Source: G963678445 sp963678445
GTDB taxonomy: Bacteria; Hydrogenedentota; Hydrogenedentia; Hydrogenedentales; G963678445
Reading direction: 5' to 3'
DNA length: 64,000 bases
Assembly: GCA_963678445.1 (NCBI GenBank)
Contig: OY782877.1
Location: 620,001-684,000 of the forward strand
Each line of letters starts with the position of its first letter. The stretch's first letter is position 1. The notes below the pieces were generated by a model. It saw nothing but the letters and a program-made list of their open reading frames with translations, did no database searches and had not been told where the DNA came from. A program made the translations under genes and the position numbers. Of the stretch, positions 8,204 to 16,411 are shown one piece after another.

Positions 8204-9310
8204 TTATTGCGAATTGGCTTCCCCAAAAACTAAGGTCATTATCCCCTCTACTATCGTATCCGCCGCCTGGGGTTTCGCCAGAGACAAGGCCGCCGCACCC
8301 ATCTCCTCCAGACGGCCCGGCTCGGACAGCAGGGCGCGGATACGCCCGCCCAAGGTTTCTGGCGTGCATTCCCCATCCAGAAGCACCTCAGCAGCGCCAA
8401 CCTGTTCAAACGCACGCGCATTCTGCTCCTGATGGTTATCCGTCGCATACGGGTAAGGCACCAGCAACGAGGGTTTTCCCAAAACCGCCAATTCCGCCGT
8501 CGTCGAAGCCCCCGAACGACTCACCATCAAATCCGCAGCAGCACAGGCGGTCACCATATCTTCTATATAAGGAAAAACCTTCACCTTGGCTGTCGCAGAG
8601 GACGCCACCTGTCTCGCTGCATCTGCACCGCTCTTACCGGTCATCCAGATAAACTGCGCCTCCTCCGTAGCAAAACCGGGTAATGCCCCTGCAATCGCTT
8701 CGTTAATCGAACGCGCCCCTTGACTGCCTCCACAAATAAGAACTACGGGAATATCCGGCTCCAGCCCCAAGGCTTCCCGTGCTACACGCTTTTCAGGGGG
8801 GGCTGCAAAGCCTGTACGCACCGGATTGCCCACTACGATGGCCTTATCACGCGGGTACGCACCCAAAGTGTCTTCATAACTCAGATACAAACGCGAAGCG
8901 CGAGGGGCCAAAATACGATTGGCCATACCCAGCCGCTTGTTTTGCTCATGTAAAACCGTGTGTACTCCCATCCGCTGCGCCACCCAGGCCAGCGGCAACG
9001 AGACATATCCACCGACGCCCAAAACCACCTGCGGACGAAAGCGATACAACCCTACCGAAGCACGAAAAATACTCCAGGCCAATTTCATCGCCACCCACGG
9101 ACGCCGCCATTTAGCCGTCCGAGGCCAGCCCTCCACCGGCAGCGCACGAAAGGGCACGCCATACATCTGGCTTACCTGCTCCTCCATCCCCCCACGTCGA
9201 CCGACCCACTGTACTACCAACTGCGGATCACGTCGCCGCAATTCCTCCAACACCGCCACCGCTGGCGAAGTGTGCCCGCCTGTCCCCCCACCCGTAATCA
9301 TCACCCGCAT
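8204..9310 (-). CDS. murG: UDP-GlcNAc:lipid I N-acetylglucosaminyltransferase MurG
   Basis: Adds GlcNAc to lipid I to make lipid II at the inner face of the membrane. The 368-residue GT28 enzyme shows the N-terminal Gly loop ITGGGTGGHTSPA, a central GGSQGARSINEA loop and the UDP-GlcNAc-binding SRSGASTTAELAVLGKPSLLVPYP block. ATG at 9310 has AAGGAAGG upstream; 15 further in-frame codons upstream are discarded. It is the last gene of the dcw cluster here: murC, murB, ddl, ftsQ, ftsA and ftsZ do not follow. It is separated from ftsW by 244 bp holding two family A repeats, unlike the overlapping genes upstream. Confidence 0.95.
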   Translation of the reverse strand: MRVMITGGGTGGHTSPAVAVLEELRRRDPQLVVQWVGRRGGMEEQVSQMYGVPFRALPVEGWPRTAKWRRPWVAMKLAWSIFRASVGLYRFRPQVVLGVGGYVSLPLAWVAQRMGVHTVLHEQNKRLGMANRILAPRASRLYLSYEDTLGAYPRDKAIVVGNPVRTGFAAPPEKRVAREALGLEPDIPVVLICGGSQGARSINEAIAGALPGFATEEAQFIWMTGKSGADAARQVASSATAKVKVFPYIEDMVTACAAADLMVSRSGASTTAELAVLGKPSLLVPYPYATDNHQEQNARAFEQVGAAEVLLDGECTPETLGGRIRALLSEPGRLEEMGAAALSLAKPQAADTIVEGIMTLVFGEANSQ

Positions 9311-9333
9311 GTCATTTCCTTCCTTATCCAACA

Positions 9334-9432
9334 GCGGTCCAGCGACCGCAAGCAAGAAGTATGGTTCTTGCCGTGGGTAACCATAGCAAAGCTAACTTAC
9401 ATCCACGTTTTTCTTTGCTTCTTTTTTTTCCG
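9334..9432 (+). repeat. family A repeat, copy A2
   Basis: Hairpin 1 is GCGGTC (9334-9339), loop CAGC, GACCGC (9344-9349). Hairpin 2 is TATGGTT (9360-9366) pairing with AACCATA (9379-9385), followed by GCAAAGCTAAC. The tail TTTTTCTTTGCTTC is shared with copy A3 directly downstream, so the two form a tandem pair inside the dcw cluster. Confidence 0.75.
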
Positions 9433-9545
9433 GTGGTCCAGGGACCACACCCAGGAAATATGGTCCTTACCGTGGGGGACCAAAGCAAAGCTAACACATC
9501 TATTCGTTTTTCTTTGCTTCTTTCTTTTTCCGTAAAAAGAAAGAA
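9433..9545 (+). repeat. family A repeat, copy A3
   Basis: Hairpin 1 is GTGGTC (9433-9438), loop CAGG, GACCAC (9443-9448). Hairpin 2 is TGGTCC (9461-9466) pairing with GGACCA (9477-9482), then GCAAAGCTAAC as in A2. The tail ends in a CTTTCTTTTT/AAAAAGAAAG hairpin that could stop minus-strand transcription from ftsW or plus-strand transcription. Confidence 0.75.
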
Positions 9546-9554
9546 GTGTTGCCC

Positions 9555-10667
9555 TTAGGCGGCAGGCACAAACTTCCGTTTCGGTTTTGGTTCTACCGCC
9601 TGCACCCCCACATTAACCAAAATACCCGACAGCCCCAGCGTCACCATAAGCGCCGTGCCGCCATAGCTAATAAAAGGCAATGGAAGACCTTTAGTCGGCA
9701 ACAACCCCGTCGTAACAGCCATAATAAACACCGCTTGGCCCGCAATCAGCGCGGCAATTCCAGAGGCCAACAAAGCGCCAAAGAGGTCCTGCGCATGCAT
9801 TGCAATCCGCATCGCCGCAAACAAAAACAGCATAAAAACCGCTACAACCGCCAAAGTACCAAACAGGCCCAACTCTTCTCCAATTACCGCAAAAATGAAA
9901 TCCGTCTGCGCAAACGGCAGATAACCCAGCTTCTGTTCACCCGCACCTGCGCCCCGTCCCCATATACCGCCTTGTGCAAAGGCCGAAAGCGATTGGATGA
10001 GCTGCCATCCCGCATCCTCGCGATACTCCCAGGGATTAATAAACGCGGTCAAACGCCGTATCCGGTGCGGCGCGTACAAGACCAACGCGAACACGGCTCC
10101 TCCGAGTGGAATAATACTCGCCAGCAGATAGCGCCAGCGAACCCCTGCCACACACAGCATTACATACGTGGTCCCCATCATCATCACCGGGATACCCAAG
10201 TCACGTTCCAGCAACACCATTGCTGCAAACGAACCTGCCACCATCATTGCAGGCACATAGCCATGGAAGAACGTATGCACCTCATCACGGTTCGTCGTCA
10301 ATTTCACTGCCAGCAGCAATACCAAGGCAAACTTGGCGAACTCGGAGGGCTGAAACTGAAAGCCGCCCAAGCGTATCCAGCGTTGTGCGCCATAGATCTC
10401 ACGCCCCACGCCAGGGATGAGCACCGCGATAAGCAGTGCAAACGCCCCCAACACAATGGGACGGTACAGAATCGGTTCCATAAAACGGTGGTAGTCAAAA
10501 CGCGAGGCAACAAGCATGGCCACCAGTCCCACGGAAACGAACAGCAACTGTTTACGAAGCAAACCGGTCCCTTCACCGCGTACCGCACTGGCGCTATAGA
10601 CCATCAACACGCCCATACATACCAGCGCCAGTACGCAGGTGATGAACAATGTTGTTTCCCGTCTCAT
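9555..10667 (-). CDS. ftsW: septal peptidoglycan polymerase FtsW (SEDS family)
   Basis: A polytopic SEDS glycosyltransferase that polymerises lipid II at the septum together with its PBP partner. The 370-residue protein has about ten membrane segments and the family landmarks QPSEFAKFA, the extracellular FAQTDFIFAVIGEELG block and the C-terminal PFISYGGTALM. It could be RodA by fold alone, but its place between murD and murG argues for FtsW. ATG at 10667 overlaps the murD stop by 4 bp (ATGA), indicating translational coupling. Confidence 0.93.
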   Translation of the reverse strand: MRRETTLFITCVLALVCMGVLMVYSASAVRGEGTGLLRKQLLFVSVGLVAMLVASRFDYHRFMEPILYRPIVLGAFALLIAVLIPGVGREIYGAQRWIRLGGFQFQPSEFAKFALVLLLAVKLTTNRDEVHTFFHGYVPAMMVAGSFAAMVLLERDLGIPVMMMGTTYVMLCVAGVRWRYLLASIIPLGGAVFALVLYAPHRIRRLTAFINPWEYREDAGWQLIQSLSAFAQGGIWGRGAGAGEQKLGYLPFAQTDFIFAVIGEELGLFGTLAVVAVFMLFLFAAMRIAMHAQDLFGALLASGIAALIAGQAVFIMAVTTGLLPTKGLPLPFISYGGTALMVTLGLSGILVNVGVQAVEPKPKRKFVPAA

Positions 10668-12010
10668 TCTGACAACGCCTCCACACACCGTTTGAAGTCG
10701 CGCCCGCGTTCTTCAAAATTGGCGTACATATCAAAACTTTTGCAGCCCGGCGAAAACAGCACAATCCCTGCTTCGCCCGCCAATATCTTTGCCTGCATTA
10801 CTGCATCCTGCATCGACGACGCACGTACCTGGCGCGTCACACACGCCCCATAGGCCGCCTCTATCTTTTCTGCCTCTTCTCCCAGCGTCACCAACACCCC
10901 TACATGCTCCTGCACCAATGGCGCAAGCGTTTCATACGGCGTACCCGGATCATTCTGTCCGCCCGCCACCAACACAACCGGCACATCAAACGTCGCCAAC
11001 GCTACCCGCATGCTATCGAGATTAGTCGCCTTGGAATCATTATAAAAACGAACCCCATCGACCTCGGCTACAAATTCAATCCGATGCTCCACCCCTTTAA
11101 ACGCCTCCAACGCCGTCAAGGCCGCCTCCATATTAAAGCTGCCTGCATACATGACCGCTAACGCCGCCAATGCATTCGCGAGATTATGCTGTCCCGGTAT
11201 TGGCACAATTGAAGCTGGCGCTAAAAACGTATCTCCTATACGAATTTCATCGTCTCGCACATACACCCCATCCAACGCCCACTCCTCCAGACTAAAAACA
11301 ACCTCACGCACCCCATCAGGCAACTCAATAGCGCTACACCACGGATCGTCTGCGTTTAAAACCGCAATATCCCCCCAGCTTTGACAAGCAAAGATGCGCT
11401 CTTTTGCCGCTCCATAACATTCCATATTCCCATGGCGCACCTGATGGTCCTTCGTCAGGTTAAGCACCGATGCAATCCAGGGGTGGAAGGTATCCACCGA
11501 CTCTAACTGGTAGCTGCTCACCTCAAGAACGACATACTTAGGTGCCGGCACCTCTAAAACGGCCTCTGAAAACGGCGTGTCATTATTCCCCGCCAAGGCC
11601 ACCGAATCGCCGCAATTACGAATCATCTGGTACAGCAGTTCCGTCGTCGTCGTTTTTCCATTCGTTCCCGTCACCGCAATCACCGCAGATTCGCAGTAAC
11701 GCCACGCCAATTCCAGCTCGCTGATAATCGGTATCGACTGCGCTCGCGCCTCCTCTAGCAAAGGAATGGTCGGATTTACCCCAGGACTCAACACCACCAG
11801 CACCACATCTACGAACAAATCTGCAGAATGTCCACCCGTCTCATAGGGAATATCCAGAGCCTTCAAGGCATCGCAATGCGTTTGCACCTCCGCCTCGGCA
11901 CGCAACTCCGTTACAAAGGGTTTTGCCCCTTTTTCCTGTAACAATAGGGCTGCAGCCACAGCCGAACGTCCCAAGCCCACCACAACAACCTTTTTATCCT
12001 GCAAATCCAT
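10664..12010 (-). CDS. murD: UDP-N-acetylmuramoyl-L-alanine:D-glutamate ligase
   Basis: Adds D-glutamate to UDP-MurNAc-L-Ala in the cytoplasm. The 448-residue Mur ligase starts with the Rossmann-like VVVVGLGRSAVAAALLL segment, has the ATP loop VTGTNGKTTTTELL, the central HNLANALAALAV and the C-terminal FYNDSKATNLDS and VLFSPGCKSFDMYANFEERG blocks typical of MurD. ATG at 12010 follows GAGGAAATAGAT. It lies 25 bp after mraY and overlaps ftsW. Confidence 0.95.
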   Translation of the reverse strand: MDLQDKKVVVVGLGRSAVAAALLLQEKGAKPFVTELRAEAEVQTHCDALKALDIPYETGGHSADLFVDVVLVVLSPGVNPTIPLLEEARAQSIPIISELELAWRYCESAVIAVTGTNGKTTTTELLYQMIRNCGDSVALAGNNDTPFSEAVLEVPAPKYVVLEVSSYQLESVDTFHPWIASVLNLTKDHQVRHGNMECYGAAKERIFACQSWGDIAVLNADDPWCSAIELPDGVREVVFSLEEWALDGVYVRDDEIRIGDTFLAPASIVPIPGQHNLANALAALAVMYAGSFNMEAALTALEAFKGVEHRIEFVAEVDGVRFYNDSKATNLDSMRVALATFDVPVVLVAGGQNDPGTPYETLAPLVQEHVGVLVTLGEEAEKIEAAYGACVTRQVRASSMQDAVMQAKILAGEAGIVLFSPGCKSFDMYANFEERGRDFKRCVEALSE

Positions 12011-12035
12011 ATCTATTTCCTCACACGTCCATTGC

Positions 12036-13526
12036 CTACCGCAACTTCAGCGTGCCCATGCTCATCAACGCAAACAACAACGCAATAATCCAAAAACGCA
12101 ACGTCACCTTTGTCTCCGCCCACCCCAGCAATTCAAAATGATGGTGCAACGGCGCCATCCGGAAAACCCGTTTCCCCGTGAGCTTATACGAACCCACTTG
12201 AATGACTACACTCAACGCCTCAATAACAAACAATCCCGACACCAGCGGCAGCAGTAACTCCTGCTTGGTCAGGATAGCCATCGCACCAATCGCGCCACCC
12301 AGTGCTAACGAACCGGTATCGCCCATAAACACCTCCGCCGGGTGCCCATTGAACCACAAAAAACCCATCCCTGTACCCAGCAGCACCCCGCCAAAAACAA
12401 ACAGTTCACTCGCTTCAGGCACATACGTGATAAACAAATACTGCGACCAGTCTGCACGACTCACCACATAGGCAATTGCTGCATAGGCCATAATCGAAAT
12501 CAACGAGGTGCCCGCCGCCAGACCATCCAGCCCATCCGTAAGGTTTACTGCATTCGAAATCGCTACGATAACGAAAACAACAAAGACTATATATAGCATC
12601 CCCAGCGGGATATATACCTCTTTCAACCCGGGAACGCCTACTTTCGTATGTTGGTTGGGGTGGCTCTCCGCAATAGCTCTGGGCAGTGCTGCCTCCAAAA
12701 GTAACCTGTCCCGACGCACCATCTCCATCCGATTCAAACTGTCCCCTGACGAAAGCAACGTGCCAAACTCCTCCGTCAGCGACACATCAGACCAGACCCG
12801 CGTGTCATACAACGTCCCCGCGCCCAGTATTTCATTCAGCGCATCCAGAATCTCCTGACGATCCAGCCGTGAAAGCTCCATCCCCATCGCCGCCTCATGT
12901 ACCAACTCCTGGGTAGAAGGATCCAACAACGACCAGATTCGTTGCCGGGGCTCCTGCTTACCCGCCGCATCCGCCTCTCCCCCCATCGCCAACTCATGCA
13001 CCAAAACCTGCCAGTTCAGGACATCCCGCATATACACGTTTGCCCCGCTCACCGTAATTGGATTGAGATACAGATATACCCCCAACAACAACCCAACCAA
13101 AATCTGTCCGGCAAACTTGGCCCGTGCGCTCAAACCATCATTATGCTTACGTTTCAGCTTAATATAATCATCCAGAAAACCGACCACCCCCAACACCAGC
13201 AACACCGACATCGCCAACCACAATAAACGATTCGAAAGGCGTCCCCAAAGTAAGATTGAAACGAGGGTCGAAAACAAAATCATCGTTCCCCCCATCGTCG
13301 GCGTGCCCGCCTTACCCTTATGCAACGCATGCAAATCCGCCACATGATCCTTTTTGATATACTGCCCCACCTTCAACGCCTGCAATTGCCGAATCAACCA
13401 CGGCCCTATCAACAAACACAACGCAAACCCGGTCAACGCCGCTGCACCTGCCCGCACCGTGTGGTACGTCAACACGTTCAAAGCGCCAAAATATGGTTTC
13501 AAAGCAACGGCCAAATAATACAGCAT
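12036..13526 (-). CDS. mraY: phospho-MurNAc-pentapeptide transferase MraY with large insertion
   Basis: Transfers phospho-MurNAc-pentapeptide to undecaprenyl phosphate, making lipid I in the inner membrane. Catalytic landmarks are present: GTPTMGG (74-80), DDYIKL with Asp119/Asp120, NAVNLTDGLDGLA (325-337) and the HHHFELLGW histidines near the end. At 496 residues it is about 135 longer than the usual 360. The extra sequence (roughly 165-293) lies between the fourth and fifth membrane segments, the side expected to face the periplasm. It is hydrophilic and probably mainly helical, with LVHELAMGG and LVHEAAMGM echoing each other. ATG at 13526 follows AGGAATCGGGT. Confidence 0.93.
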   Translation of the reverse strand: MLYYLAVALKPYFGALNVLTYHTVRAGAAALTGFALCLLIGPWLIRQLQALKVGQYIKKDHVADLHALHKGKAGTPTMGGTMILFSTLVSILLWGRLSNRLLWLAMSVLLVLGVVGFLDDYIKLKRKHNDGLSARAKFAGQILVGLLLGVYLYLNPITVSGANVYMRDVLNWQVLVHELAMGGEADAAGKQEPRQRIWSLLDPSTQELVHEAAMGMELSRLDRQEILDALNEILGAGTLYDTRVWSDVSLTEEFGTLLSSGDSLNRMEMVRRDRLLLEAALPRAIAESHPNQHTKVGVPGLKEVYIPLGMLYIVFVVFVIVAISNAVNLTDGLDGLAAGTSLISIMAYAAIAYVVSRADWSQYLFITYVPEASELFVFGGVLLGTGMGFLWFNGHPAEVFMGDTGSLALGGAIGAMAILTKQELLLPLVSGLFVIEALSVVIQVGSYKLTGKRVFRMAPLHHHFELLGWAETKVTLRFWIIALLFALMSMGTLKLR

Positions 13527-13550
13527 ACCCGATTCCTATCTATACCCATC

Positions 13551-14921
13551 TCAATCTATCTGTTTAGCAGACACCGCGCTATACTGCGCCTCCAACGCAC
13601 CCAACACCGTCTCCATCCGCATTCCCCGCGACCCTTTCAGCAACACCTTATCCCCGGGTTGAGCCAACGCCACAACCGCCTCCGCAATCTCTTCATGCGT
13701 TTCAAAAGCCCGCGCATCCGCTACCCCTGCCGCCAGCGCCCCAGCACAAAAATCCGCACCATGCGGTCCAAAAGCAAACACATGATCAATACCATACCCT
13801 CCTGCCTCCTCGCCCACCTCCCGATGCAACTGCGCAGCCGTCTCGCCCAACTCCAGCATCGTTCCCAACGCCGCCATACGACGCCCCTCGCCAGGACAAG
13901 CCGCCAACGCCGCCAACGCCGCCTTCATACTCGCCGGATTAGCATTATAGGTGTCATCAAAAACCATCAACGGCCCTACCTGCACCCGACGAAAACGGTT
14001 CGACGCCGTACACGCCGCCCGTAACGGTTCCTCAAACGCCGTCACCCCATGCTGCAACCCCACCGCCACCGCCAGCAAGACATTCGTCGTCTGCGCAGGC
14101 ACCCACAACGGCAAACGGATAGTCCCTATCGGCGCAATATCCAGCACCATATCCCCAGCGCCATCAAAACGCCACGACCGCAAATGCACCGTCCCTCCCT
14201 CGCCAAAAAACACCTTTTCTCCCGAAAAATCCGACGCCATTTGACGACACCACGCATCACCACCATTCACATAAAACACCCCATCCGCCTCCATCCCCTG
14301 CACGATCTCTCCCTTCGCCGCCGCCACATCCGCCACCGAGCCGAAGCCCTCCAGGTGCGCCGCCGTCACCATCGTCACCGCACTCTCCGTCGGCTTCGCC
14401 ATACGACACAACGCCGCAATTTCTCCCCCATGGTTCGCCCCCATCTCAATCACTGCCATATCCGTATTCGCATCCAGCTGCAACAACGACAGCGGACAGC
14501 CAATTTCATTATTTAAATTCCCTCGCGTCTTCACCACCTTGCCATAACGCGTCTCCAACACCGCCGCAATCATCTCCTTCGCCGAAGTCTTTCCACACGA
14601 GCCCGTCAACGCCAACAACGGCATCGAAAAACGACGCCGGTGATACGCAGCAAAATCCTGCAACGCCAACAACGGATTTTTTACCGTCAACGCGGCACGC
14701 CCCGGATACACTCCACGACAGACCGCTGCCGCTGCCCCCTTCGCCAAAGCATCCTCCACAAAGCGTTCCCCATCAAACTGCTCCCCAGACAACGCAAAAT
14801 ACACCTCCCCCGGCTGCAACGTCCGCGTATCTTTCGACACTCCACAAAACGACGCCGCACCTTCTACAGGCACCGCCCCAATCACCTCAGCCAACGTATT
14901 TACTTCATACTCCCAAGCCAT
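13551..14921 (-). CDS. murF: UDP-MurNAc-tripeptide:D-Ala-D-Ala ligase
   Basis: Adds D-Ala-D-Ala to complete the UDP-MurNAc-pentapeptide. The 456-residue Mur ligase has the short MurE/MurF-type N-terminal domain (VSKDTRTLQPGEVYFAL), the ATP loop TGSCGKTSAKEMIAAVL, VIEMGANHGGEIAALC (the MurF-typical motif) and FDDTYNANPASMKAAL in the C-terminal domain. Its ATG at 14921 shares one base with the murE stop (TGATG), so translation is probably coupled. Confidence 0.95.
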   Translation of the reverse strand: MAWEYEVNTLAEVIGAVPVEGAASFCGVSKDTRTLQPGEVYFALSGEQFDGERFVEDALAKGAAAAVCRGVYPGRAALTVKNPLLALQDFAAYHRRRFSMPLLALTGSCGKTSAKEMIAAVLETRYGKVVKTRGNLNNEIGCPLSLLQLDANTDMAVIEMGANHGGEIAALCRMAKPTESAVTMVTAAHLEGFGSVADVAAAKGEIVQGMEADGVFYVNGGDAWCRQMASDFSGEKVFFGEGGTVHLRSWRFDGAGDMVLDIAPIGTIRLPLWVPAQTTNVLLAVAVGLQHGVTAFEEPLRAACTASNRFRRVQVGPLMVFDDTYNANPASMKAALAALAACPGEGRRMAALGTMLELGETAAQLHREVGEEAGGYGIDHVFAFGPHGADFCAGALAAGVADARAFETHEEIAEAVVALAQPGDKVLLKGSRGMRMETVLGALEAQYSAVSAKQID

Positions 14922-16408
14922 CAGCCTCGCTCCTTCAATATGGCGCGCGCCACCTCGCGATCATCAAAATGGATTCGCTTATCCCCCAAAATCTGATAAT
15001 CCTCATGTCCCTTACCCGCAATCATCACCAAGTCCCCCGGCTCCGCCATCGCAATCGCCCGCCTAATCGCTTCCGCACGATCCTCCACCACCCAATAATT
15101 CTCCCCCTTCGCCTGCTGCAAGCCTACCGCCGCATCCAACAGAATACGCGCAGGGTCCTCCGAGCGCGGATTATCCGACGTTAAAAACACCCTATCCGAC
15201 AACGTCATCGCCACCTTACCCATCTTTGGTCGTTTCCCACGATCCCGATCTCCCCCACAACCAAAAACCGTAATTACCCGTCCCTGACACATCTCACGCG
15301 ACGCGCGCAACACATTCAACAAGCCATCATCCGTATGCGCATAATCCACAATCACAAAAAAATCCTGCCCACAATCCACCGCCTCAAAACGTCCCGGCAC
15401 ACACGCCAACGCTCCCAACCCCGCCGCCACATCATCCACCGGAATGCCCAGCCCCCCACAAATCGTTGCCGCACACAACGCATTCCAAACATTATGCCGA
15501 CCCAGCAAATTCAACCGCACCTCCACCTTTCCCCACGGCGAATCCCATACAAAACGCGTTCCGCCAAAACCAGTCTCTATCTCCAGCGCACGAGATTCTC
15601 CCCCGTCACCATACGTATAAACCGGGGCCTGCGATGCTGACATAAAATGCGACGCTACAAGATCGTCCGCATTAACCACGCCGAAACGTCCCTCCCCAGA
15701 AACCCGCGAAAACAACTTCATCTTCGCCTCACGATACGCCCCCATATCGCCATGATAATCCAGATGATCCTGCGTCAAATTCGTAAACGCCGCCACATCA
15801 AAATCGATCCCCGCCACCCGCTCCTGTGCCAACGCATGAGAACTCACCTCCATCACCACATGCGTCTCTCCCGCCGCACGCGCACGCGCAAACAACACCG
15901 CCAAGTCCTGTCCAAACGGCGTCGTATGCGCCGCCGGATGCATCTCCCCCGCAATCTCATAGCCCATCGTGCCAAAATTCGACGCCCCATACCCCACATG
16001 CCGCAACACCGCCTGCGTCAGACACGCCGTGCTCGACTTTCCATTCGTACCCGTGATCCCGATCACCGTCATCGCACAAGACGGGTCCCCCGCAAGACGA
16101 TGCGCCAACAACGCCGCCGCCTCACGCGGTCGCGTCGTCGCAATATACGGCACACCCACCTCCACCGCTTCTCCCACCCTGTCCCCCAACACCGCCACCG
16201 CACCTTGCTTCACCGCCGCCGCCGCAAAATCATGCCCATCCACATGCTCCCCCTGCACCGCCACAAACAAAGCCCCCTGCGTCACCCGACGCGAATCTTC
16301 CACCACCTCCCGCACCTGCCCCGGCGCATCCGCATACGAAGCACACGAAACATCCAGGCCCTGCTTACTCAAAAAATCCACTACATCACATATTCGCATA
16401 ACATTCAC
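14921..16408 (-). CDS. murE: UDP-MurNAc-L-Ala-D-Glu:meso-diaminopimelate ligase
   Basis: Adds the third stem-peptide residue. The 495-residue protein has an N-terminal uridine domain (EDSRRVTQGALFVAVQGEHVDGHDF), the ATP loop ITGTNGKSSTACLTQAVL and, near the C-terminus, SDNPRSEDP; the DNPR signature marks meso-DAP rather than lysine ligases, so the organism probably has mDAP-type peptidoglycan. The start may be GTG at 16408 or ATG at 16399, which has GGTG at good spacing; both give the same domains. It begins 3 bp after the PBP stop. Confidence 0.94.
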   Translation of the reverse strand: MNVMRICDVVDFLSKQGLDVSCASYADAPGQVREVVEDSRRVTQGALFVAVQGEHVDGHDFAAAAVKQGAVAVLGDRVGEAVEVGVPYIATTRPREAAALLAHRLAGDPSCAMTVIGITGTNGKSSTACLTQAVLRHVGYGASNFGTMGYEIAGEMHPAAHTTPFGQDLAVLFARARAAGETHVVMEVSSHALAQERVAGIDFDVAAFTNLTQDHLDYHGDMGAYREAKMKLFSRVSGEGRFGVVNADDLVASHFMSASQAPVYTYGDGGESRALEIETGFGGTRFVWDSPWGKVEVRLNLLGRHNVWNALCAATICGGLGIPVDDVAAGLGALACVPGRFEAVDCGQDFFVIVDYAHTDDGLLNVLRASREMCQGRVITVFGCGGDRDRGKRPKMGKVAMTLSDRVFLTSDNPRSEDPARILLDAAVGLQQAKGENYWVVEDRAEAIRRAIAMAEPGDLVMIAGKGHEDYQILGDKRIHFDDREVARAILKERG

Positions 16409-16411
16409 CCA

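Noticed and set aside
9546..10853. Plus-strand open frame of 435 codons opposite ftsW
   Set aside because: It is antisense to ftsW, rich in Arg, His and Gln with no domain signal; the complement is a certain gene.
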